From Candidatus Kuenenia stuttgartensis (GTDB lineage Bacteria; Planctomycetota; Planctomycetia; Pirellulales; UBA1268), in contig CAMCPF010000041.1 in NCBI GenBank assembly GCA_945876515.1, forward strand, positions 1-11,923: 11,923 nucleotides of DNA, given 5' to 3'. This document shows positions 1 through 7,025 of this stretch, piece by piece (the first letter of the stretch is position 1; each line of letters opens with the position of its first letter). The notes under the pieces were generated by a model. It saw only the letters and a program-made list of their open reading frames with translations, had not been told where the DNA came from and made no database searches. Position numbers and translations under genes: made by a program.

Positions 1-140
1 TCGTGACCTTCCTGGGCGTGGATCACCCGCCGATCCGTGAGGAGCGGCGGCCGCTGGATCCGTTTCGCACGGCCCTGGGGCTGGCGATGTTCGCGATCCC
101 TGTGCTGACCTTCATGCCCGAGCCGCTGCTGCTCGACTGA
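1..140 (+). CDS. C-terminal end of a probable site-2 protease (M50)-like membrane protein, partial
   Basis: Reading from position 3, the frame encodes about 45 residues and stops with TGA at 138-140; the gene begins outside the window. The fragment starts VTFLGVDHPPIREERRPLD, continues with a basic PFRT segment, then a hydrophobic stretch (roughly LGLAMFAIPVLTFM), and ends PEPLLLD. A 'HPP...PLD..R...G' pattern before a last transmembrane helix ending in 'TF.P.P' resembles, from memory, the C-terminus of planctomycete site-2 protease (zinc metalloprotease M50) proteins. No catalytic HExxH or DG motif lies in the visible part, so the family call rests on the tail alone. It could be another polytopic membrane protein. 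A strongly foldable palindromic block follows immediately after the stop. Confidence 0.5.
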   Translation, partial: VTFLGVDHPPIREERRPLDPFRTALGLAMFAIPVLTFMPEPLLLD

Positions 141-190
141 GCCACGCCGGCGGCCGGCCGCCGGCGGCGGGCGTTTCCCGCGGGCGTGGC
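141..190 (+). terminator. Palindromic, three-way-junction-like block after the first gene; likely terminator
   Basis: Right after the first stop codon, GCCACGCC (141-148) is the exact reverse complement of GGCGTGGC (183-190). Between these arms lie a palindromic hairpin (149-162) and a hairpin with arms GCGGG (167-171) and CCCGC (177-181) around CGTTT. Positions 145-166 alone form a perfect 22-bp palindrome. There is no T-run, so this is not a textbook intrinsic terminator. Its place between the stop and the glyA -10-like box fits transcript termination or 3' end stabilisation. The function is inferred. Confidence 0.45.
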
Positions 191-222
191 GCGAGGACGG
201 TGCGGGAGGGCGACCAGCTGCC

Positions 223-228
223 TATGAT
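223..228 (+). promoter_or_regulatory. Putative -10 box (TATGAT) for glyA
   Basis: TATGAT matches the sigma-70 -10 consensus at five of six positions in an otherwise very GC-rich gap. It predicts a start of transcription near 235, about 29 nt before the glyA GTG and just upstream of the Shine-Dalgarno. No convincing -35 hexamer is present at 16-18 bp spacing, which lowers confidence. Confidence 0.3.
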
Positions 229-249
229 GGAGCGGCATCAGCACCCCGC

Positions 250-255
250 AGGAGG
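250..255 (+). promoter_or_regulatory. Ribosome binding site AGGAGG fixing the GTG start of glyA
   Basis: A full AGGAGG lies 8 nt before the GTG at 264. It decides the start: the protein then begins (M)NILEQEDPEVW, which fits the family's N-terminus, and there is no better upstream initiation codon. Confidence 0.7.
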
Positions 256-263
256 CAACGCCC

Positions 264-1526
264 GTGAACATTCTCGAGCAGGAGGATCCCGAGGTCTGGT
301 CGGCCATGGCCGCCGAGCAGGTGAGGCAGCAGGACGGCCTCGAGATGATCGCCAGCGAGAACTTCACGAGCCCCGCCGTAATGCAGGCGGTGGGGAGCGT
401 GCTCACGAACAAATATGCCGAGGGCTATCCGGGCCGGCGCTACTACGGCGGCTGCGAGTTCGTGGACAAGGTCGAGGACCTGGCCCGCGAACGGCTGAAG
501 AGCCTGTTCGGGGCCGAGCACGTCAACGTGCAGCCCCACTCCGGCAGCCAGGCCAACGCCGCGGTGTATTTGGCGGCCATCAAGCCGGGTGACACCGTGC
601 TGGCCTTCGACCTGGCCCACGGTGGGCACCTCACCCACGGCATGAAGCTCAACGCCTCGGGCATCTTCTACAAGTTCGTCCACTACGGCGTGCGCCGAGA
701 CAATCAGCTGCTCGACTTCGACCAGGTGGCCCGGCTGGCCCGCGAGCACAAGCCGCAGCTGATCGTGGCCGGGGCGAGCGCCTATCCCCGGGAGATTCCC
801 CACGGCCGCTTCGCTGAGATCGCCCGCGAGGTCGGGGCCAAGCTGCTGGTGGACATGGCCCACTACGCGGGGCTCGTGGCGGCCGGCCTCCATGACAATC
901 CCGTGCCCGTCGCCGACTTCGTCACGAGCACCACCCATAAGACGCTCCGCGGACCCCGCGGCGGGATCGCGATGTGCCGCGGGGCCCACGCCAAGGATCT
1001 CGACCGCTCCGTCTTCCCGGGTCAGCAGGGCGGGCCCCTGATGCACGTGATCGCCGGCAAGGCGGTGGCCTTCGCCGAAGCGCTGAAGCCCGACTTCAAG
1101 GCCTACGGCCAACGGGTGATCGACAACGCCCGCACGCTGGCCGCGGCGCTCGCCTCGGGCGGCGTGAAGCTCGTCAGCGGCGGCACCGACAACCACCTGA
1201 TGCTGGTGGATGTCACGCCGCTTTCCATCGGCGGCAAGCTCGCCGAGGAGACGCTCGACCGCTGCGGGATCACCTGCAACAAGAACATGATCCCCTACGA
1301 CGAGCGGAAGCCGGTCGATCCCTCGGGCATCCGCCTGGGCACGCCGGCTCTGACCACCCGCGGCATGGGCTCCGACGAGATGACCCGGATCGCCGCCTGG
1401 ATCCTCCGGGCCCTCAAGAGCCCTGACGACCAGGGTGTGCTCGACGCCATCCGGGCCGAGGTGGCTGACCTGGCCGAGCAGTTCCCCGTGCCGGCGGCCC
1501 GGCTCGAGCAAGCGGTGGCGGGATGA
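264..1526 (+). CDS. glyA: Serine hydroxymethyltransferase (GlyA)
   Basis: A 420-residue cytosolic PLP enzyme that interconverts serine plus tetrahydrofolate with glycine plus 5,10-methylenetetrahydrofolate, the main entry of one-carbon units. Family signatures run the whole length: MIASENFTSP near residue 29, the tetrahydrofolate/PLP region NKYAEGYPGRRYYGG near residues 50-64, HGGHLTHG near 116, VDMAHYAGLV with Asp197 and His200, the PLP-lysine motif STTHKTLRGPRGG with Lys226, and IRLGTPALTTRG with Arg357. Each sits three to six residues before the E. coli equivalent, so no domain is missing. Length is normal (E. coli 417). Start is GTG, supported by AGGAGG 8 nt upstream. The gene ends in an ATGA overlap with the next gene, implying translational coupling. 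A TATGAT box upstream makes it the likely operon head. Certainty is very high. Confidence 0.98.
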   Translation: MNILEQEDPEVWSAMAAEQVRQQDGLEMIASENFTSPAVMQAVGSVLTNKYAEGYPGRRYYGGCEFVDKVEDLARERLKSLFGAEHVNVQPHSGSQANAAVYLAAIKPGDTVLAFDLAHGGHLTHGMKLNASGIFYKFVHYGVRRDNQLLDFDQVARLAREHKPQLIVAGASAYPREIPHGRFAEIAREVGAKLLVDMAHYAGLVAAGLHDNPVPVADFVTSTTHKTLRGPRGGIAMCRGAHAKDLDRSVFPGQQGGPLMHVIAGKAVAFAEALKPDFKAYGQRVIDNARTLAAALASGGVKLVSGGTDNHLMLVDVTPLSIGGKLAEETLDRCGITCNKNMIPYDERKPVDPSGIRLGTPALTTRGMGSDEMTRIAAWILRALKSPDDQGVLDAIRAEVADLAEQFPVPAARLEQAVAG

Positions 1527-3154
1527 ATCGCCCCGCGGCCGCCTGGAGCCGGCGGGCCCTTGGGCTCGTGGCCCTCGCGGTGCTCGCGGTGGTGGCCTGC
1601 GCGGGAGCGTCGCGGGCGGCCGAACCCGTCGCCGTTCGCGAGGCCGACGTGGTCGTCTACGGGGCCACGGCCGCGGGGCTCACCGCCGCGATCCAGGCCC
1701 GGCAGATGGACGCGAGCGTGGTCGTCGTGGAGGCCTCGACGCACGTCGGCGGGATGACAACCGGCGGCCTGTCGAGCAGCGACGTGGGCAACTCCGGCGC
1801 GATCGGCGGGCTGTCCTCGGAGTTCTACGCCCGCGTCGGCAAGGCGTACGGCAAGGGCGAGCGGATCTTCCACTTCGAGCCCAAGGTGGCGGCGGCAGTG
1901 TTCAGCGACTGGCTCGAGGAGGCGGGAGTCGAGGTGGTCACCGGCGAGCCGCTCGACCTCGAGCAGGGCGTGGAGCTGAAGGACGGTCGGATCGAATCGT
2001 TCGTGACCGAGTCGGGCCGGCGGTTTCGGGGCCGCGTGTTCATCGACGCCAGCTTCGAGGGCGACCTGATGGCGAAGGCCGGCGTGAAGTACGTCGTCGG
2101 CCGGGAGCCCGAGTCGGAGTATGGCGAGTCGCTGGCCGGCGTCCGCCGCGGCGACCGCAAGCCCCGCCCCCACTACACGCAGGGCGACAAGGACCACTTC
2201 ACGACCGCGGTCGATCCCTTCATCGTGCCGGGTGACCCGGCCAGCGGCCTGCTTCCTTGGGTCAGGCGGCCGGACCCGGCCACGCTCGTCAACGGAACGG
2301 GCGACGCGGGGGTGCAGGCCTACAACTACCGGCTGTGCGTCACCGACGACCCCGCCAACCTGGTCCCCTTCGAGAAGCCGGCAGGCTACCGCGAACTCGA
2401 CCACGAACTCCTGCTGCGGGTCTTCGAGTCGGGAGACCATCGCCTCCCGATCCTGATCCACAAGCTGCCCCAGCGGAAGTTCGACTGGAACAGCATGCAC
2501 GCGGTGGGCACCGACCTGCCCGGTGCGAGCTGGCCGTATCCCGAGGCGAACCATGCCCAGCGGCGGTTGATCGCCGCGCAGCACGCCCTCTACGCCAAGG
2601 GGGTGATGTGGACGCTCGCCAACCATCCCCGGGTGCCGGAGTCGATCCGGCGGGTGGTCTCGAAGCACGGCTGGTGCCGCGACGAGTTCACGGCCACGGG
2701 CGGCTTCCCGCCGCAGCTCTACGTCCGCGAGGGGCGGCGGATGCTGGCCGACGCGGTCGTGACCCAGGGCGTGTGCCTGGGCAAGGAGCCGTGCCCCGAT
2801 CCGGTGGCCCTCGGCTCATTCGGGCTCGACTCCCACGCCGTGCAGTATTTCGTGAACGAGCAGGGGCACGTGCGGCGGGAGGGCGTGTTCTGGATCGTGC
2901 CCCCAAGGCCCTACGGCGTCTCGTGGCGGGCGATCCGGCCCAAGCGGGCGGAGTGCGTGAACCTGCTCGTGCCGTCGTGCGTCAGCGCCTCGCACGCGGC
3001 CTACGGGTCGCTGCGGATGGAGCCGGTCTACATGGCGCTCGGCCAGGCGGCCGGCACGGCCGCGGTGCAGGCGATTCGCGCCGGCACGGCCGTGCAGGAC
3101 GTGCCCTACGAGACGCTTCGCGAACGGCTGCTGGCTGACGGCGCCAGGCTCTGA
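1523..3154 (+). CDS. Exported FAD-dependent oxidoreductase (FAD_oxidored family)
   Basis: A 543-residue flavoprotein. Residues 1-33 form an export signal: SRR at 9-11, a hydrophobic core to about residue 26, then ASRAA before EP. The twin arginine hints at Tat export of a prefolded flavoprotein, and VVAC ending at Cys26 is also a possible lipobox; the sequence alone does not choose between them. The Rossmann dinucleotide-binding start is DVVVYGATAAGLTAAIQA (residues 42-59, Gly47-x-Thr-x-x-Gly52), followed by VVVVEAS with Glu70 as the likely ribose-binding acid, and VGGMTTGGL. The C-terminal flavin signature SASHAAYGSLRMEPVYMALG is around residues 488-507. This architecture matches the FAD_oxidored (PF12831-type) family, common in planctomycetes and verrucomicrobia. 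Its substrate is unknown, and a link to polysaccharide breakdown would be a guess. It overlaps the glyA stop by 4 bp (ATGA) and ends 49 nt before aguB. Confidence 0.88.
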   Translation: MNRPAAAWSRRALGLVALAVLAVVACAGASRAAEPVAVREADVVVYGATAAGLTAAIQARQMDASVVVVEASTHVGGMTTGGLSSSDVGNSGAIGGLSSEFYARVGKAYGKGERIFHFEPKVAAAVFSDWLEEAGVEVVTGEPLDLEQGVELKDGRIESFVTESGRRFRGRVFIDASFEGDLMAKAGVKYVVGREPESEYGESLAGVRRGDRKPRPHYTQGDKDHFTTAVDPFIVPGDPASGLLPWVRRPDPATLVNGTGDAGVQAYNYRLCVTDDPANLVPFEKPAGYRELDHELLLRVFESGDHRLPILIHKLPQRKFDWNSMHAVGTDLPGASWPYPEANHAQRRLIAAQHALYAKGVMWTLANHPRVPESIRRVVSKHGWCRDEFTATGGFPPQLYVREGRRMLADAVVTQGVCLGKEPCPDPVALGSFGLDSHAVQYFVNEQGHVRREGVFWIVPPRPYGVSWRAIRPKRAECVNLLVPSCVSASHAAYGSLRMEPVYMALGQAAGTAAVQAIRAGTAVQDVPYETLRERLLADGARL

Positions 3155-3190
3155 AGCCCGTCCAGCGCGAACCCGCGGCGGCGGCTACCG

Positions 3191-3196
3191 TAGGAT
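3191..3196 (+). promoter_or_regulatory. TAGGAT: alternative -10-like box or Shine-Dalgarno before aguB
   Basis: This hexamer can be read two ways. AGGA (3192-3195) sits 8 nt before ATG 3204 and would be an ordinary Shine-Dalgarno. Alternatively TAGGAT resembles a -10 box, which would place transcription start at about 3203 and make the message nearly leaderless. There is no -35 match, so the Shine-Dalgarno reading is preferred. Confidence 0.3.
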
Positions 3197-3203
3197 GTGG
3201 GCC

Positions 3204-4091
3204 ATGAATCGCACCCCGCCATCCAATCGCCCCGCCGTCATCCGCCTCGGGCTCGTGCAGTCGGCCTGCACGGGCGACCGTGAGGCCAACATCCTCCAGG
3301 CGCTCGCCGGCATCGCCGCCGCGGCGGGGCAGGGGGCCACGGTCGTCTGCCTGCAGGAGCTCTTCGCCGGCGAGTATCCCTGCCAGGCCGAGGATCACGG
3401 CAGGTTCGCCGAGGCCGAGAGCGTGCCCGGCCCGCTGACGGAGCGGCTCGCCGCCGCGGCGCAGGAGCACGGGGTGGTGCTCGTGGGGAGCGTGTTCGAG
3501 CGACGGGCCCACGGGCTGTTTCACAACACGGCTGTCGTGTTCGACACCGACGGCTCGACCGCCGGTGTGTATCGCAAGATGCACATCCCCGACGACCCGC
3601 ACTACTATGAGAAGTTCTACTTCGCGCCCGGCGACACGGGCTTCATGAGCGTGCCCACGAGCCGGCTCGCCGTCGGCCCGCTCGTCTGCTGGGACCAGTG
3701 GTATCCCGAGGCGGCCCGGCTCACGGCCCTGGCGGGGGCCGAGGTGCTCTTCTACCCCACCGCGATCGGCTGGCTCGACGGCGAGGAACCGCTCCACGCC
3801 GAGCAGTACGAATCCTGGGACACGATGCTCAGGAGCCACGCGATCGCCAACGGGGTGTTCGTGGCGGCGGTCAACCGCACCGGCCGCGAGGGGCCGCTCC
3901 GTTTCTGGGGTGCGAGCGTGGTCTATGCACCCAACGGGCAGCGGGTGGCCGTCGCGGCTCATGACGCCCCGGAGGTGCTCGTCTGCGACTGCGACCTCGG
4001 CCGGATCGAATGGTCGCGGACCCGCTGGCCCTTCTTTCGCGACCGGCGGATCGACGCCTACGGCGGCCTCATCGATCGCTGGGGAGGCTGA
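3204..4091 (+). CDS. aguB: N-carbamoylputrescine amidase (nitrilase family)
   Basis: A 295-residue cytosolic amidase of the carbon-nitrogen hydrolase (nitrilase) superfamily, hydrolysing N-carbamoylputrescine to putrescine, CO2 and ammonia. All three catalytic residues are visible: Glu52 in VCLQELFAGEYPCQ, Lys125 in YRKMHIPDDPHYYEKFYF, and Cys162 in LVCWDQWYPEAARL. The 'KMHIPDDPHYYEKFYFAPGD' and 'CWDQWYPEAARLTALAGAEVLFYPTAIGW' segments are specific to the AguB subgroup rather than to general nitrilases. Length matches the family (about 290-300). ATG 3204 is chosen over the in-frame ATG 3195 because AGGA at 3192-3195 is spaced 8 nt from it; the longer form would add only MWA. The stop is one nucleotide before the aguA start, so the two are surely co-translated. 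Agmatine deiminase next door confirms the pathway. Confidence 0.95.
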   Translation: MNRTPPSNRPAVIRLGLVQSACTGDREANILQALAGIAAAAGQGATVVCLQELFAGEYPCQAEDHGRFAEAESVPGPLTERLAAAAQEHGVVLVGSVFERRAHGLFHNTAVVFDTDGSTAGVYRKMHIPDDPHYYEKFYFAPGDTGFMSVPTSRLAVGPLVCWDQWYPEAARLTALAGAEVLFYPTAIGWLDGEEPLHAEQYESWDTMLRSHAIANGVFVAAVNRTGREGPLRFWGASVVYAPNGQRVAVAAHDAPEVLVCDCDLGRIEWSRTRWPFFRDRRIDAYGGLIDRWGG

Positions 4092-4092
4092 C

Positions 4093-5130
4093 ATGGTGCC
4101 TCCCGATGCGAAGCACTATCGGCTGGCGGCCGAGTGGGAGCCGCATGCCGCCACCTGGCTGGCCTGGCCGCATCGTCGCCAGACCTGGCTGGGACCCTTC
4201 GAGCCGATCCCGCTGGTCTACGAGCGGCTGGCCCGCCTGATCGCGGCCCATGAGCCGGTGCGGATCATCGGCTCGGAGTCGCTGCTGGCCGAGCCGCGGG
4301 CGCGGCTGGCGGGCGTGGCGAACGTGGAGTTTGTGCCGATCCCCACCAACGACTCCTGGGTGCGCGACACCGGCCCGGTTTTCCTGCTGCGGCGGCAGGA
4401 GGCCGACTCCCGCCTCGCCCCGCGGGCCGCCGTGGCCTGGGACTGGAACGCCTGGGGAGGGAAGTATCCGCCCTGGAACGACGACGCCCGCGTGAGCCGG
4501 TCGGTCGCGGCGCACCTCGGCCTCGAAACCTTCACGCCCGGGATCGTCCTCGAAGGGGGCGCGATCGAGACCGACGGCGCCGGCACGATCCTCGCGAACG
4601 AGCAGTGCGTGGTGGACGAGCGGCGGAATCCCGGCCTCGATCGCGGCCGCATGGCCGCGGCGCTCCGCCGCTGGCTGGGCGTGGAGGAGGTGCTCTGGGT
4701 TGGCGGCGACCTGGCCGGCGACGACACCGACGGCCACATCGATCAGCTGGCCCGGTTCGTCGCCCCCGGCCGGGTGCTCGCGGCGCGACAGCCCGACCAG
4801 GGCGATCCCAACCATGCGGGGCTCGCCGCCAACCTCGAGCGGCTCGCCACCCTCCACGACGCGGCCGGCCGGCGGCTGGAGGTGATCCCCGTCGACATCC
4901 CGGCCCGATTCGCCTTCGAGGGCACACAGCTGCCGGCGAGCCACCTCAACTTCTACGTGGCCAACGGCCTGGTCGCTGTGCCCGTGTTCGGCTCGCCCAC
5001 CGACGAGCCCGCCCTGCGGCTCTTCGAGCAGTGCTTCCCCGGCCGCCGGATCGAGCCGGTCGACTGCCGGGAGTTGGTCCGTGGCCGCGGAGCCCTCCAC
5101 TGCATCACCCGGGACGAGCCGGCAGGCTGA
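4093..5130 (+). CDS. aguA: Agmatine deiminase
   Basis: A 345-residue cytosolic enzyme of the guanidine-modifying (PAD-type) superfamily, hydrolysing agmatine to N-carbamoylputrescine and ammonia. AguB then converts the product to putrescine. Signatures: EWEPHAATWLAWPHRRQTW near residue 14, NDSWVRDTGPVF with Asp92, WNAWGGKYPPWNDD near 118, VLEGGAIETDG near 155, GDDTDGHIDQLARF with His215, and the C-terminal catalytic cysteine Cys337 in RGRGALHCITRDEP. The length is near the usual 340-370, so it is complete. The frame stays open upstream to 3910, but that part overlaps aguB. ATG 4093 has GGAGG at 4083-4087 inside the end of aguB, and the family's N-terminus starts there. No arginine decarboxylase is in the window, so agmatine must come from a distant gene or outside the cell. 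Confidence 0.97.
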   Translation: MVPPDAKHYRLAAEWEPHAATWLAWPHRRQTWLGPFEPIPLVYERLARLIAAHEPVRIIGSESLLAEPRARLAGVANVEFVPIPTNDSWVRDTGPVFLLRRQEADSRLAPRAAVAWDWNAWGGKYPPWNDDARVSRSVAAHLGLETFTPGIVLEGGAIETDGAGTILANEQCVVDERRNPGLDRGRMAAALRRWLGVEEVLWVGGDLAGDDTDGHIDQLARFVAPGRVLAARQPDQGDPNHAGLAANLERLATLHDAAGRRLEVIPVDIPARFAFEGTQLPASHLNFYVANGLVAVPVFGSPTDEPALRLFEQCFPGRRIEPVDCRELVRGRGALHCITRDEPAG

Positions 5131-5235
5131 GCGGGGACCGGTTTTCCCGGGTGATTCCGGGCTTGCCCCGGCCGCGCCCCTTCGCCACCATCCCCACCTC
5201 CCGGCATGCCGCCGGGGAGCGTGGAGACCGCCGCC

Positions 5236-5730
5236 ATGGAACAGTTCGCGACGATCGTCAAGGGATTCGTCTCGCTCCTGGCCCGCCTGCTGATCGCCGT
5301 GATCTTCCTGATGAGCGCGGTGGGCAACAAGATTCCGCAGTTCCAGCAGACAGCCGAGTACATGGCCTCCGAGGGGGTGCCCAATCCGAAGTTCGCGCTG
5401 TTCGGGGCGATCGGGCTCTTGCTGCTCGGCGGGCTGTCGCTGATCGCCGGCGCCTGGACCCGGATCGGCGCGGTGTTTCTGTTCGTGTTCCTCGCCGCCG
5501 CCACCTTCTACTTCCACGACTTCTGGAACGTCGCCGATGCCGCGATGCGGCAGGCCCAGACGATCCAGTTCATGAAGAACCTCGCCATCGCCGGGGGCCT
5601 GCTCGCCCTGATGGCCTTCGGCGGCGGCCCCTGGAGCGTCGACGGCTGGATCGAGCTCAAGCAGGAGGAGGCGGCCTCGAGCACGCCTGCCAAGAGCCGC
5701 ACTCCGGCGAAGGTTCAGCAGGCCGCCTGA
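5236..5730 (+). CDS. DoxX family inner-membrane protein
   Basis: A 164-residue polytopic membrane protein with four predicted helices at about residues 9-30, 52-70, 75-93 and 113-130, and a polar Ala/Lys/Gln-rich tail from about 138. The pattern RLLIAVIFLMSAVGNKI, followed by an amphipathic stretch with MASEGVPNP and then LLLGGLSLIAGAWTRIGAVFL, is typical of the DoxX superfamily, whose roles are mostly unknown (some relate to thiosulfate or thiol redox). ATG 5236 is chosen because GGAG (5223-5226) precedes it by 9 nt and MEQF leads straight into helix 1; an in-frame ATG at 5206 would add ten residues without a good binding site. It lies 105 nt after aguA, so cotranscription is possible but not obvious. 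Its stop codon falls in a small hairpin loop. Confidence 0.85.
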   Translation: MEQFATIVKGFVSLLARLLIAVIFLMSAVGNKIPQFQQTAEYMASEGVPNPKFALFGAIGLLLLGGLSLIAGAWTRIGAVFLFVFLAAATFYFHDFWNVADAAMRQAQTIQFMKNLAIAGGLLALMAFGGGPWSVDGWIELKQEEAASSTPAKSRTPAKVQQAA

Positions 5731-5736
5731 GGCGGC
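5722..5736 (+). terminator. Hairpin with the DoxX stop codon in its loop
   Basis: GCCGCC (5722-5727) and GGCGGC (5731-5736) are exact reverse complements separated only by the stop codon TGA. No T-run follows. It may weakly terminate transcription or slow ribosome release. A 6-bp GC stem may also arise by chance at this base composition. Confidence 0.25.
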
Positions 5737-5758
5737 TGTCGCGCGCGGCCGGGGCTGG

Positions 5759-5764
5759 TATCAT
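5759..5764 (+). promoter_or_regulatory. Putative -10 box (TATCAT) for the aldose epimerase
   Basis: TATCAT matches the -10 consensus at five of six positions and lies about 33 nt before the ATG at 5797, inside the 66-nt gap after the DoxX gene. The predicted transcript start is near 5771. No strong -35 is seen, and the support is position plus rarity of AT-rich hexamers in this sequence. Confidence 0.25.
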
Positions 5765-5796
5765 CCCGGGCGTTTCCCGTCCCCCGGGGGCTCGCC

Positions 5797-7020
5797 ATGA
5801 TGATTGCCGATCGGCCGACGGTCTCGGTTCGGAGGTGGGCGGCGGTGTGCGCCGGCCTGGCTCTCATGGTCGTGGTTCAGCCCGCAATCGCCCAGGAGCA
5901 ACGCATGCCCGCCGTGGCCGCTTCCGCCGCCGTTCCCACGGTTCGTCCCTTCGGCCGGCTCCCGGACGGCCGCGAGGCGAGCCTCTACACGCTCGAGGTG
6001 CCCGGTGGATGGAAGGCGACGATCACCGACTACGGCGCGATCCTGACGAGCTTCCTCGTGCCCCCGGCCGAGGCTGCTGCCGGCGGCAAGCCGGTGGACG
6101 TGGTGCTCGGCTTTGACTCGCTGGACGGCTACCTCAAGGGGCATCCCTACTTCGGCGCGATCTGTGGCCGCTGCTCCAACCGGATCGCCGGCGGCCGCTT
6201 CGACCTGGCCGGCAAGACCCACACCCTGGCGACCAACAACGGGGTGAATCATCTCCACGGCGGAGTCGAGGGCTTCGACAAGAAGCTCTGGAAGGCCACG
6301 CCGCGGTCCACCGCCAAGGGGCCGGCCGTCGAGTTCGAGCTGGTGTCGCCCGACGGCGAGGAGGGCTATCCGGGGCGGCTCACCGCCAGGGCCGTCTACA
6401 CGCTCACGCCCGCCGGCGAACTGGTCGTGGAGATGTCGGCGACGAGCGACGCCCCCACGATCGTGAACTTGGTGCACCACTCCTACTGGAACCTGGCCGG
6501 CCAGGCGTCGGGCTCGATCAAGGATCACGAGCTCGCCGTGGAGGCCGACCGCTACCTGCCCGTGGACGACGGCGGGATCCCGACTGGCGCCTGGGCGGCC
6601 GTCGAGGGCACGAGCTTCGACTTCCGCCCCGAGCGGAAGCCGTGGGCCCGGTGCGGCGGCGCGATCGAGACGCTGCCGCCGAACGCTCCGCCGGGCTCGC
6701 CCCGCGGCGTCGATCACGCCTACGTGCTGCGGGGCTGGCAGCCGGATGGCACGCTCCGCAAGGCGGCCGTGCTCCGCGACCCGGCCAGTGGCCGCTCGCT
6801 CGAGATCCACACCGATCAGCCCAGCATCCAGGTCTACATGGGCAACTTCCTCGACGGCTCCCTGACGGGGAAGGCTGGGGCCGTGTACGGCGCCAATGCC
6901 GCCATCTGTCTGGAGACCCAGAAGTTTCCCGACTCCATCCACCACGCCGACTGGCCGAGCGTGCGACTCGAGCCGGGCCAGACCTACCGGCACGTGATGG
7001 TGCACCGCTTCACGCGGTAG
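5797..7020 (+). CDS. Aldose 1-epimerase (galactose mutarotase) with signal peptide
   Basis: A 407-residue enzyme interconverting alpha and beta anomers of aldohexoses such as galactose and glucose. Residues 1-32 look like a Sec signal peptide (VRRW, hydrophobic core AAVCAGLALMVVVQ, AIA before QEQ), so it should act outside the cytoplasmic membrane, unlike E. coli GalM. The mature part has the full family set: YGAILTSFLVP, GFDSLDGYLKGHPYFGAICGR, CSNRIAGG, NHLHGG with His154, NLVHHSYWNLAG with catalytic His228, DHAYVL, QVYMGN, and AICLETQKFPDSIHH with catalytic base Glu373. The start has two consecutive ATG codons and only a poor GGGGG-type binding site. Whether it belongs with galactose use cannot be told, since no other sugar gene is near. 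It converges with the subtilase, 15 nt from its stop. Confidence 0.94.
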   Translation: MMIADRPTVSVRRWAAVCAGLALMVVVQPAIAQEQRMPAVAASAAVPTVRPFGRLPDGREASLYTLEVPGGWKATITDYGAILTSFLVPPAEAAAGGKPVDVVLGFDSLDGYLKGHPYFGAICGRCSNRIAGGRFDLAGKTHTLATNNGVNHLHGGVEGFDKKLWKATPRSTAKGPAVEFELVSPDGEEGYPGRLTARAVYTLTPAGELVVEMSATSDAPTIVNLVHHSYWNLAGQASGSIKDHELAVEADRYLPVDDGGIPTGAWAAVEGTSFDFRPERKPWARCGGAIETLPPNAPPGSPRGVDHAYVLRGWQPDGTLRKAAVLRDPASGRSLEIHTDQPSIQVYMGNFLDGSLTGKAGAVYGANAAICLETQKFPDSIHHADWPSVRLEPGQTYRHVMVHRFTR

Positions 7021-7025
7021 CCAGG

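Noticed and set aside
222..1511. A 429-codon minus-strand frame opposite glyA
   Set aside because: The complementary strand encodes an unmistakable GlyA; the antisense translation shows no family motif.
1295..2668. A 457-codon minus-strand frame opposite the end of glyA and the oxidoreductase
   Set aside because: It spans two real genes and reads as Arg/Gly/Ala-rich shadow sequence.
3910..4092. Upstream in-frame extension of aguA
   Set aside because: It lies wholly inside aguB in another frame; GGAGG at 4083-4087 and the family N-terminus point to ATG 4093.
5146..5161. Small hairpin (CCCGG, 6-nt loop, CCGGG) after aguA as a terminator
   Set aside because: Only five base pairs and no T-run; expected by chance at this GC content.
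4069..5517. A 482-codon minus-strand frame opposite aguA and the DoxX gene
   Set aside because: It crosses the boundary of two well-supported genes and has no domain; a GC-driven shadow.
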